64,000 nucleotides of DNA, from NCBI GenBank assembly GCA_965242775.1, contig CBDETI010000015.1, positions 150,913 through 214,912 on the forward strand, given 5' to 3'. The position numbers and the translations under genes are program-made. Shown piece after piece: positions 44,786-53,500 of this stretch. The notes beneath the pieces were generated by a model that saw nothing but the letters and a program-made list of their open reading frames with translations, was not told the DNA's origin and searched no databases. Source of the stretch: JAWPMT01 sp965242775. GTDB lineage: Bacteria > Bacteroidota > Bacteroidia > Cytophagales > Cyclobacteriaceae. Position 1 is the first letter of the stretch. Each line of letters starts with the position of its first letter.

Positions 44786-44815
44786 AAAAGGAGAATGCGA
44801 TGAAGCATTCTCCTT
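44784..44815 (-). terminator. Rho-independent terminator for the giant surface-protein gene
   Basis: Perfect 11-bp stem AAGGAGAATGC / GCATTCTCCTT (44788-44798 and 44805-44815), loop of six. Reading leftward it is followed by a T-run (A-run 44784-44789 on this strand), suited to the leftward gene; it may also stop the rightward sigma operon. Confidence 0.85.
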
Positions 44816-44841
44816 AGCGTTGTTGTGTTTAAATGTAACTG

Positions 44842-47800
44842 CTAGTTCTTTATAAATCGAAAAGTCTGTCTTTTCTCGGCAGATTCTACTACTACCAGGT
44901 AGCCTCCTTTGGGAAAATGCATCACATTGATAACTTCACCCCCAGAGATGGTGAAATCCATTTCCTTTCCGGTCATATCATAGATGGAGATCTCTTGCCA
45001 AGAAAACTGACCAGATATTCTCAAATGATCCGTTACTGGATTTGGGTATAATCGGAAGCCCACTCCATCACGGTTAATCGACAACACCTGCTCTAGCTCG
45101 TCCAATACACTGATTGTTACCTCAAGGGTACTGCTATTACCAACCGCATCAGTAGCAATTATATCGATCACATAGGCATTGTCTGCATCTGCGTCATTTG
45201 GGTTTTCAAAGTCCGGAGAAGCGGTAAAGCTGATCTCATCATCGTTGGACAAAGTGAACGCGCTTTCATCTTTGGTTGTACCCAGACTAAAGGTCACTGC
45301 TTCGTCAGCTACGGCCGTGTAGGCCACACCCGTGCTGTTTTCTGCTACTGACGCAGAATTCCCTGAAGTGAATGTTGGCGCTATTTCATCTACATCCGTG
45401 ACGCTGATCAGCACCTCCAGGATACTGCTATTACCTGCCGCGTCAGTGGCAATTACGTCGATCACATAGGCATTGTCTGCATCTGCATCAGTAGGATTTT
45501 CAAAGTCAGGAGACGTAGAAAAGCTGATCTCATCATCGTTGGACAGGGTGAACGCGCTTTCATCTTTGGTTGTACCCAGACTAAAGGTCACTGCTTCGTC
45601 AGCTACGGCCGTGTAGGCCACACCCGTGCTGTTTTCTGCTACTGACGCAGAATTCCCTGAAGTGAATGTTGGCGCTATTTCATCTACATCCGTGACGCTG
45701 ATCAGCACCTCCAGGATACTGCTATTACCTGCCGCGTCAGTGGCAATTACGTCGATCACATAGGCATTGTCTGCATCTGCATCAGTAGGATTTTCAAAGT
45801 CAGGAGAAGCGGTAAAGCTGATCTCGTCATCGTTGGATAATGTGAACACGCTTTCATCTTTGGTCGTACCCAGGCTAAAGGTCACTGCTTCGTCAGCTGC
45901 TGCGGTGTAAGCCACACCCGTGCTGTTTTCTGCTACCGACGCAGAATTCCCTGAAGTAAACGATGGCGCTATTTCATCTACATCGGTAACACCGATCGTC
46001 ACCTCCAGGATACTGCTATTACCTGCCGCGTCCGTGGCAATCACGTCGATCACATAGGCATTGTCGGTATCAGCATCGCCAGGATTTTCAAAGTCCGGAG
46101 ACGTAGTGAAACTGATCTCGTCATCGTTGGACAGGGTGAACGCGCTTTCATCTTTGGTTGTACCCAGACTAAAAGTGACTACTTCATCTGCAGCTGCGGT
46201 GTAGGCCACACTCGTGCTGTTTTCCGCGATTGTGGCCGTCGCTGAAGAGGTGAATGTCGGCGCTATTTCATCCTCATCCGTGACACTGATAGTCACTTCC
46301 TGAGTACTACTATTACCTGCCGCATCAGTCGCAATCACGTCGATCACATAGGCATTGTCGGTATCAGCATCGTCAGGATTTTCAAAGTCCGGAGACGTAG
46401 TAAAACTGATCTCATCATCGTTGGACAAGGTGAACACACTTTCATCTTTGGTCGTACCCAAACTAAAGGTCACTGCTTCGTCAGCTGCAGCTGTGTAGGC
46501 CACGCTCGTGCTGTTTTCCGCGATTGTGGCCGTCGCTGAAGAGGTGAATGTCGGCGCTATTTCATCCTCATCCGTGACACTGATCGTCACTTCCTGAGTA
46601 CTACTATTACCTGCCGCATCAGTCGCAATCACGTCGATCACATAGGCATTGTCCGAATCCGTATCAGTGGGATTTTCAAAGTCTGGAGACGTAGTGAAAC
46701 TGATCTCATCATCGTTAGCCAAGGTGAACATGCTCTCATCTTTGGTCGTACCCAGGCTAAAGGTCACCGCTTCGTCAGCCGCGGCCGTGTAGGCCAGGCC
46801 CGTACTGTTTTCTGCTACCGACGCAGAATTCCCTGAAGTGAATGTGGGCGCTATCTCATCTACATCGGTAACACTGATCGTCACCTGAAGGGTACTGCTG
46901 TTACCTGCCGCGTCCGTGGCTATCACGTCGATCAGATAGACATTGTCGGTATCAGCATCAGCCGGATTTTCAAAGTCCGGAGAAGCCGTAAAACTGATCT
47001 CATCGTCATTTGCCAGGGTGAACACACTTTCATCTTTGGTCGTACCCAGGCTAAAGGTCACCGCTTCGTCAGCCGCGGCCGTGTAGGCCAGGCCCGTACT
47101 GTTTTCTGCTACCGACGCAGAATTCCCTGAAGTGAATGTTGGCGCTATTTCATCCACATCCGTGACACTGATCGTCACCTGAAGGGTACTGCTGTTACCT
47201 GCCGCGTCCGTGGCTATCACGTCGATCAGATAGGCATTGTCGGTATCAGCATCAGCCGGATTTTCAAAGTCCGGAGAAGCCGTAAAACTGATCTCATCGT
47301 CATTGGCCAGGGTGAACACGCTTTCATCTTTGGTCGTACCCAGGCTAAAGGTCACTGTTTCGTCAGCTGAAGCGGTGTAGACCACACCCGTGCTGTTTTC
47401 GGCAATTGTTTCGGTGGTCCCTGAAGTTATGGAAGGTGAAGTTTTGTCAATAACCAGCTCCAAGGTATCAGAAGCCACATTTTCATTACCCACCAAATCG
47501 GTTACTACTTGCTCTTCCAGGTAAACTCGAAGTGTATCTCCATCGACAAAGGCATTCGATCCTTCAGAAATAGTGGCTGTAAAATTGGCATCATCAATAG
47601 CTACAAAGTTGCCAACATCTCCATTCACCGACCCAAGATCTAAGGTCAGGTCCGCATCTGAAAATCCCGAGACCGCTTCGGAAAAGCTGATCTGAATATC
47701 GAAAGACCCAACGTTGGCTGGTGATGAAGTAGTGGTCGTCAGCGTTGCCGTCGGCGCCACAACATCCAGGGTTACCATTACCTGAGCGGAGGAATTATTT

Positions 47801-50800
47801 CCATTCCCGGCTGCATCTTCCGCTGCACCCTGGGGTACCTGGAGGACAATATCCCCCGTACCAGATGGTGTCAGTTCGAGAATATAGGAAGAAGCATCGA
47901 TGGGTGTAAAATTGGTCACCGCAGCGTTGGAAACGGCGAGGCCACCGGCAACAAACCCGGTCACGTCCTCATTAAAATCCACGCGCATGGTGAAAGGGTC
48001 CAAATTGGTCGCAACCGGAGCGCCAGCAATTGATGCATCAGGAGGAGTGGCGTCAAACTCAACCGCTATTTGATTAGATGCCGCTACCGGATTGCTCCGA
48101 GCATCAAATGCAGCGCCCGCTATCACACTAATTGTCACATTTCCATCCATTCCAGGCAGGACCTGCGCTGTAAACGGATGCGATGGAAGATCAAAAAACT
48201 GTATGCGGTTATTCGCTTGGTCCGCAACAAAGAGTCGATCTGCAACAGGGGTAAGAACAATGCCGCTAGGACCATCAAAGGCATCGTTCCCTGTCCCTGA
48301 GACACCTGTACCTAGCTGTCCTAAGAAGTCGAAAGTACTATTAAAAACCTGGACCCTGTGGTTTGATCCATCGCTTACATAGATGTCACCAATACCATCT
48401 ACAGTGACGAATTGTGGCAGATTGAATTCACTTGGACCACTGCCACTGGACCCACTACCAAGGGTGGCCAGGTAACTGTTTGAACTGTCAAATATTTGTA
48501 CCCGGTGATTCCGTGTATCCGAAATGAAAACGCGTCCGGTAGAACGCTCAACGAACACGCTCGACGGTCTACGTAATTGGGAATTACTACTCCCGGCCAT
48601 ATCCGTCATTCCGATGGTACTCTGGTACTGGTAACTGGCATCGAACACCTGCACGCGCTCGTTTTGCTCATCAGCCACATATATGTTTCCATTCGGGGCC
48701 ACGGCTACATCTAGCGGAAAATCAAATTGACTATTACCGTTTCCACGGATTCCGCCGATAGTAGCCAGGTAGTTGTGCGCTGGGTCAAAGATCTGGACCC
48801 GATGATTCAGTCGGTCTGCCACATAGAGATTACCCGCATCGTCCACGGCAAGGCCCCTGGGATCGTCGAACTCATTATTCCCAACACCAGCAGTTCCTGT
48901 TCCCAATGTTGCCAGCAGGTTCATGGCAGGATCATACACTTCGATACGATTATTCCCGGCTACATACAGTTGATCATTTCGGGAAACCGCCAATCCAAAG
49001 GGGGTGGGTATGGCACTTGGTTGGAGTGTGGAGGCATATTCGTACGTGGTAACAGGTACGTTAAAGGAGGATACCGTGCCATTGGTTATTGTCAAATCAT
49101 TTTCATCAAAACCTGTGATCCTTTCAGAGGGGTCGATACTGATCGGGAAGCCCGAGCTATTTGAAGGGCTGGATTCCGTGGTGGTGATCATCATCCCGGT
49201 GATCATATCATCCACTGTTAGCATCAAGGTGGCCGCTGCATTGTTGGTGATCCCTGCCAGGTTGGTAGCAACCCCCGAATTAACATCTACAGTAAGGGGT
49301 CCGTTTTGGCCTGGTGAAATTTCCACCTCGTAGGCAATGGAGGATAGCGCCTGAAAATTACCTGGAACGCCATTGTTGACCACCAAGTCCGCTAACTCAA
49401 AACCTGTGACCGCTTCGTCAAAATCAATTTGTACAATAAATGGATTATTGACCGGGGAGCTTACCGATGTAGTCAGCGTCACTTCCGGAGGGCTCGTATC
49501 TACCACAACCTGCAAGTCATTGCTCACAGCATTGCCGTTTCCTTGATCATCTGCTACTGCCCCCTGCGGCAAGGTGATCGTGACCGGACCGTCGGCAGCG
49601 GCTGTGATACCCACATTGTAGTCGTAGTTTCTTGGCGTTTTGTACACCTGGATGCGATGATTCGATTGATCGGAAACAAATAGTTTTCCATTCCAGGCTA
49701 CCAGGCCAGCCGGGTTGGCAAATCCCGTATTGTCGGACCTGCTTGAGGCAAATCCGATGGATGTGTTAATAGATAAATCGGCATTAACCACATGGACCAG
49801 GTGACTACTGGTATTGGTTACATGTATAAAACCAGCAGAGTCTATGGCTATGGCATTGTTTCGCCCATTGTCGGGGCTACTTCTGGCGCCGACCAGGTTG
49901 CCTTGAAGGTCAAAAACCCTGATCTCCCTGCGGTTGCTGTCTGTAATGTAGAGCTGGTTATTGTGATCGATATATAATGCCGGATCCTGAGAAAAGGAAG
50001 TGGTGATTGCTGATTCAGTACTACCATCGCCGATTTGGAACAGGAAATTGAAGTTAGAAGAATAAACTCGTACCCGGGAGGACTTGAGAATGTAAACTCT
50101 TCCATCCGCAGAAACCTCCACGGCAAGTGGAGCGGATTCGGCAATGGTAGCCAGGTAAGTAAAATCGGGATTAAAAACCTGTACACGATGATTGTCCCGG
50201 TCAGCCACAAATATCCTTCCTTGGTTATCTACAGCAACATCAATGGGCTGGTTAAAACCCGTATTATCAGTCTGAGACTGACCGGAAGTTCCTAGTGTGG
50301 CCAAGTAATTTCCTTCTGAGTCAAGGATTTGAATGCGATGATTGCCTCGATCCACGATATACAAGTTTCCCTGCGCATCAACAGTCATTTTTCCAGGTAG
50401 GTTGAAGCCGGTGTTGTCACTTAGCGCTGTTCCAGCGACCCCCCAGGTGGCCTCATATGTGTAGCTCCCCGATGGGGGTGTCACGGCAGCAACAGTGCCA
50501 TTGGAAACCGTAAAGTCCATAGCGTCCAGCCCCATTATCGATTCTGAAAACCGAGCGGTTATATCAAAAGAGGTTTGGGCGGTCGGGCTTGCCACCTTAG
50601 TGGTTAATTCGACCTCCGGGACATTCAAACTTACTGTCCTGGCAAAATCTGATTGTGCAATAGTGCCATTGCCCACCAGGTCCGTCACACTACCTGCCAA
50701 AATACTAGCTGTTAACAAGCCATCTGAAATTGGCACCAATTCCAACGAATAGTTGGTCGCGTCGATAACGGCGAAGCTGGTTTTTCGCGCATTGCTGACC

Positions 50801-52125
50801 AGGACACTCTCCATGATAAGGCCCTGAACCGGTTCACTGGCGGAAATATTAAGGACAATCGGAGAAGAAGTCGCAGGCTCCGATGCGGCGGAGGACAATG
50901 ATATCACCGGAAGGGTTGTGTCTACGGGCACATTGATTTGCGCAGCTAAGTTGCCATTACCCACCGTGTCAACCGCGGCATTTGCAGGTACGGAGAAATC
51001 AACTACTCCGTCGGCAGGTGCGGTGATAAATGCATTATAACGCTCAGCTGACTTAGCGAAAATCGTTACATCCGAAGTGCCTTCAACATAGGTGATCAGG
51101 CCTTGCGGACTTACGTCTATGGACCTAAACCCAGAGCTACCTGTAACCGGTATAGAGGTCACAAAGGCCAGGTTCTCGTCAAATACCTGGATCCTTGAAT
51201 TTCCGCGATCTACCACATAAAGCGTACGATCCGGCCCAATATCCAGGCTAGTAGGTGTATCAAATTCATTGTTAGCGGACCCGGCTGTTCCCGTACCAAG
51301 TGATACAATATAATTGCCACTACTATCGAATATTTCGACTTGATGGTTGCCATTGCCTCCTGCTGCATAAATATTGCCAAGATCGTCGACGGTGACATCT
51401 GCAGCGAAAGCATTTGAGCTCGGAGAATTGCTTTGATCAATGGTGGCCAGGTATTGCCTCGTAGCTGAATATATTTCGATCCGTCCATTTCCATCGGAAA
51501 TATAGATCTTGCCATCCGGGCCAATCTTGATTCGGAATGGAAAGGAGAATCCGGTGTGATCCGTTTGAGGAACACCAGAAGTACCCATAGTCGCTACATA
51601 GTTGTAGTTGCTATCAAAAATTTGGACCCGGTGATTTCGTTCGTCGACCACATAAATATTTCCAGCATTGTCTATGGCTACATCTGCCGCTCGATTGAAG
51701 CCACTGTTGTCTGACTGATCCGTAAAAGGTGTCCCCAAAGTAGCAAGGTCATTGCCCATCCTGTCGATAATGTGGACGGCACTGAAACGGTCAGCCACAT
51801 AAATGTTCCCGTTGGCATCAGAGGCGACCCCTCGAGTAAGTCTGGGAGGCGAGGGTGGAAATGGGGGGCCTAAGAGGATCTCTGATGAAAATGCAGGAGC
51901 TACACCGGTCAAAGTACCCCCGGTTATATTGATATCAGAACTGGTAAAACCCGTCACGGGCTCGGAGAATACCACATCAATTTGCAAATCAAGGCTAAGT
52001 GATGGGTTACCTGTGGGCACTTCGAATGTCACACTGGGTGGTGTCACATCCTGCCCGCTCACAAACTGTGGCAGCAACACTAGGAAAAGGAGAGTTGAAA
52101 GCACTGCTTTCGGCGATGATATCAT
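44842..52125 (-). CDS. Giant T9SS surface protein: Ig-like domains with inserted NHL propellers and eight cadherin-like repeats
   Basis: 2427 residues. Signal peptide (AVLSTLLFLVLLPQFVSG); then seven bacterial Ig-like domains (pattern FSEPVTGF..SDI.ITGGT ... DGTV.V.VPAGAA.D.AGNGN). The first, third and fifth are interrupted by NHL-type beta-propellers, roughly residues 85-358, 555-832 and 1032-1313, full of IYVADRxNHRVQIFD blades. Residues about 1562-2343 are eight 98-residue repeats (VAENSTGVAYTA, DDEISFT.SPDFENP, VIDVIATDAAGNSS). The end (about 2355-2427) is a T9SS type A sorting domain (FRLYPNPVTDHLRISG, KGGYLVVVES). A cell-surface adhesin-like or matrix protein; no enzyme domain is visible. 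Confidence 0.9.
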   Translation of the reverse strand: MISSPKAVLSTLLFLVLLPQFVSGQDVTPPSVTFEVPTGNPSLSLDLQIDVVFSEPVTGFTSSDINITGGTLTGVAPAFSSEILLGPPFPPSPPRLTRGVASDANGNIYVADRFSAVHIIDRMGNDLATLGTPFTDQSDNSGFNRAADVAIDNAGNIYVVDERNHRVQIFDSNYNYVATMGTSGVPQTDHTGFSFPFRIKIGPDGKIYISDGNGRIEIYSATRQYLATIDQSNSPSSNAFAADVTVDDLGNIYAAGGNGNHQVEIFDSSGNYIVSLGTGTAGSANNEFDTPTSLDIGPDRTLYVVDRGNSRIQVFDENLAFVTSIPVTGSSGFRSIDVSPQGLITYVEGTSDVTIFAKSAERYNAFITAPADGVVDFSVPANAAVDTVGNGNLAAQINVPVDTTLPVISLSSAASEPATSSPIVLNISASEPVQGLIMESVLVSNARKTSFAVIDATNYSLELVPISDGLLTASILAGSVTDLVGNGTIAQSDFARTVSLNVPEVELTTKVASPTAQTSFDITARFSESIMGLDAMDFTVSNGTVAAVTPPSGSYTYEATWGVAGTALSDNTGFNLPGKMTVDAQGNLYIVDRGNHRIQILDSEGNYLATLGTSGQSQTDNTGFNQPIDVAVDNQGRIFVADRDNHRVQVFNPDFTYLATIAESAPLAVEVSADGRVYILKSSRVRVYSSNFNFLFQIGDGSTESAITTSFSQDPALYIDHNNQLYITDSNRREIRVFDLQGNLVGARSSPDNGRNNAIAIDSAGFIHVTNTSSHLVHVVNADLSINTSIGFASSRSDNTGFANPAGLVAWNGKLFVSDQSNHRIQVYKTPRNYDYNVGITAAADGPVTITLPQGAVADDQGNGNAVSNDLQVVVDTSPPEVTLTTSVSSPVNNPFIVQIDFDEAVTGFELADLVVNNGVPGNFQALSSIAYEVEISPGQNGPLTVDVNSGVATNLAGITNNAAATLMLTVDDMITGMMITTTESSPSNSSGFPISIDPSERITGFDENDLTITNGTVSSFNVPVTTYEYASTLQPSAIPTPFGLAVSRNDQLYVAGNNRIEVYDPAMNLLATLGTGTAGVGNNEFDDPRGLAVDDAGNLYVADRLNHRVQIFDPAHNYLATIGGIRGNGNSQFDFPLDVAVAPNGNIYVADEQNERVQVFDASYQYQSTIGMTDMAGSSNSQLRRPSSVFVERSTGRVFISDTRNHRVQIFDSSNSYLATLGSGSSGSGPSEFNLPQFVTVDGIGDIYVSDGSNHRVQVFNSTFDFLGQLGTGVSGTGNDAFDGPSGIVLTPVADRLFVADQANNRIQFFDLPSHPFTAQVLPGMDGNVTISVIAGAAFDARSNPVAASNQIAVEFDATPPDASIAGAPVATNLDPFTMRVDFNEDVTGFVAGGLAVSNAAVTNFTPIDASSYILELTPSGTGDIVLQVPQGAAEDAAGNGNNSSAQVMVTLDVVAPTATLTTTTSSPANVGSFDIQISFSEAVSGFSDADLTLDLGSVNGDVGNFVAIDDANFTATISEGSNAFVDGDTLRVYLEEQVVTDLVGNENVASDTLELVIDKTSPSITSGTTETIAENSTGVVYTASADETVTFSLGTTKDESVFTLANDDEISFTASPDFENPADADTDNAYLIDVIATDAAGNSSTLQVTISVTDVDEIAPTFTSGNSASVAENSTGLAYTAAADEAVTFSLGTTKDESVFTLANDDEISFTASPDFENPADADTDNVYLIDVIATDAAGNSSTLQVTISVTDVDEIAPTFTSGNSASVAENSTGLAYTAAADEAVTFSLGTTKDESMFTLANDDEISFTTSPDFENPTDTDSDNAYVIDVIATDAAGNSSTQEVTISVTDEDEIAPTFTSSATATIAENSTSVAYTAAADEAVTFSLGTTKDESVFTLSNDDEISFTTSPDFENPDDADTDNAYVIDVIATDAAGNSSTQEVTISVTDEDEIAPTFTSSATATIAENSTSVAYTAAADEVVTFSLGTTKDESAFTLSNDDEISFTTSPDFENPGDADTDNAYVIDVIATDAAGNSSILEVTIGVTDVDEIAPSFTSGNSASVAENSTGVAYTAAADEAVTFSLGTTKDESVFTLSNDDEISFTASPDFENPTDADADNAYVIDVIATDAAGNSSILEVLISVTDVDEIAPTFTSGNSASVAENSTGVAYTAVADEAVTFSLGTTKDESAFTLSNDDEISFSTSPDFENPTDADADNAYVIDVIATDAAGNSSILEVLISVTDVDEIAPTFTSGNSASVAENSTGVAYTAVADEAVTFSLGTTKDESAFTLSNDDEISFTASPDFENPNDADADNAYVIDIIATDAVGNSSTLEVTISVLDELEQVLSINRDGVGFRLYPNPVTDHLRISGQFSWQEISIYDMTGKEMDFTISGGEVINVMHFPKGGYLVVVESAEKRQTFRFIKN
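45093..47444 (-). repeat. Eight tandem 294-bp coding repeats
   Basis: The repeat period is 294 bases (98 codons), seen for example in the positions of the TTCATCTTTGGTTGTACCC-type segment at about 45258, 45552 and 45846. Neighbouring copies are nearly identical at the DNA level, especially copies 6-8 at the C-terminal end. Boundaries are approximate. Confidence 0.85.
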
Positions 52126-52268
52126 GATGATTTCAGGATTTTTTCAAAACCCCAATCTCCGGTGCAGTGGATGGCCACTCAGACCATTCCCAACCACGCG
52201 ACAGCCTGAACGAACGGCATCCATTGCCCGGAGAAAACGAGTTTTACATTGGTTTTAACTAATAAACT

Positions 52269-52334
52269 TTACCCTAACTGACGTCTTCCTTGTCAGTTTT
52301 CAGAATTTCACTTTTTAAAGATTTAGTAGGGTAA
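52269..52334. promoter_or_regulatory. Inverted repeats upstream of the giant surface-protein gene
   Basis: TTACCCTA (52269-52276) and TAGGGTAA (52327-52334) are inverted copies 50 bases apart; between them AACTGAC (52276-52282) and GTCAGTT (52292-52298) form a second perfect inverted pair. They lie 145-210 bases before the gene's start and could be operator or looping sites. Confidence 0.35.
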
Positions 52335-52384
52335 TATTAGGATAGAGCAGGCCCGATTTGGGGTGGAAATTTTCACAAAATCTC

Positions 52385-53401
52385 TCACAAAATGGGCCTG
52401 GAACCGATGGCATCCATGAATTCCGATAAATCTGCACCTCGTGGCAAGTTCAGCGCCTTTCGCAGTGATGAAGCCATGTTTTCTACAGACCGAATACTCA
52501 GGTGCGGGAATAAAGATTCTCGAATTTCATCATAAGACAGACCCAGATAAACACCCGATAACAACAGGATTTGGTCTTTCTTGAGTTGATACTGCTCAGT
52601 CAGTGTTTGCAACTGCCAATTTGAAAAAACCTGTTCCTCCCATTTGATTTCTTCCGGGATAAGGCCTTTTTGTCGAAAAAGGCCCATGATCTCTTTTTCC
52701 AGCGATTTGGGAAGTTGTTCACTGAAATAATCCAGTTTTGTCGCCAAGAGCTCTTTCTGAGTTGTGAGAAGTCGGTTCCGCTCCCCTACCTGCTGAAGCC
52801 TGATGCGTAGATTTTCCTTTTGTTCTTCCAGTTGAGAATTGATTCCGTAAATAGTCAACCGGACTTTCTGTATCCAATACGTATAAAGCAGGCTTACCAC
52901 CACTCCAATGGAGAAGAGCAAAATGTGCATGATAACAGACCCCATAGGCAGTTTCAGATACTGCAATACCAACCAGGAGCTTCCAAGAACACCTCCGATA
53001 TAAGTAATGGCAACACTCACGATGCCCCGATCATAAAATGAAGCCAGAGACACCATCATCATAGGCACGACATAGAGGTAAAAAGGTCTTCCAGGCTCGC
53101 TTCCCTGTGAGATCATCAGGGTAATCCAAATACCAATTAAAGAAGTTGAGAAGATCAGGATCAGGCATTGATTCAAATGCCGTTGAATGCCGCTTTTTCT
53201 GGTCAATAAGTAGGACATGCCTATGTTGAGTAGTACGATCCCTAACCTAATTGGAATAGAAATATGGTGGCTTAGCGGAAAAAAGAATACATCTAACGGA
53301 ATAGAGAGTAAGTAGAAAATTATGAAACCGGAGATACCTAATTTTATCGGGCCCCAGGCGTACTTTATATGTGCCGCGCGGTACTTATCGATTTCCGTCA
53401 T
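52385..53401 (-). CDS. Membrane-anchored LuxR-type HTH regulator
   Basis: 338 residues. Six hydrophobic segments in residues 18-185 (IKLGISGFIIFYLLSIPLDVF, LGIVLLNIGMSYLLT, VVPMMMVSLASFY, IMHILLFSIGVVVSLLYTY), a coiled coil of about 190-235 (INSQLEEQKENLRIRLQQVGERNRLL), then a C-terminal LuxR-like HTH (LKKDQILLLSGVYLGLSYDEIRESLFPHLSIRSVENMASSLRKAL). It would regulate from the inner membrane. Its position directly upstream of the giant surface-protein gene, on the same strand, makes that gene a candidate target. Confidence 0.8.
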   Translation of the reverse strand: MTEIDKYRAAHIKYAWGPIKLGISGFIIFYLLSIPLDVFFFPLSHHISIPIRLGIVLLNIGMSYLLTRKSGIQRHLNQCLILIFSTSLIGIWITLMISQGSEPGRPFYLYVVPMMMVSLASFYDRGIVSVAITYIGGVLGSSWLVLQYLKLPMGSVIMHILLFSIGVVVSLLYTYWIQKVRLTIYGINSQLEEQKENLRIRLQQVGERNRLLTTQKELLATKLDYFSEQLPKSLEKEIMGLFRQKGLIPEEIKWEEQVFSNWQLQTLTEQYQLKKDQILLLSGVYLGLSYDEIRESLFPHLSIRSVENMASSLRKALNLPRGADLSEFMDAIGSRPIL

Positions 53402-53451
53402 CCAATCAATTATTCACAAATAAATTTAAGGCCTGTAAGGACTCTATTCAC

Positions 53452-53481
53452 AAAAAAAGGTCACCCAAAAGTGGGTGACCT
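53452..53481 (-). terminator. Rho-independent terminator
   Basis: Perfect 10-bp stem AGGTCACCCA / TGGGTGACCT (53458-53467 and 53472-53481) with a four-base loop; reading leftward it is followed by seven T. It ends the glycosidase-like gene. Confidence 0.9.
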
Positions 53482-53500
53482 ACGCTAACCACCCAACTAG

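Noticed and set aside
45093..47444. Tandem repeats considered as a CRISPR array
   Set aside because: The units are 294 bases, in frame and protein-coding, with no short direct repeats and unique spacers.
48727..49164. 145-codon open frame on the plus strand inside the giant gene
   Set aside because: Shadow of repetitive NHL-propeller coding sequence on the other strand.
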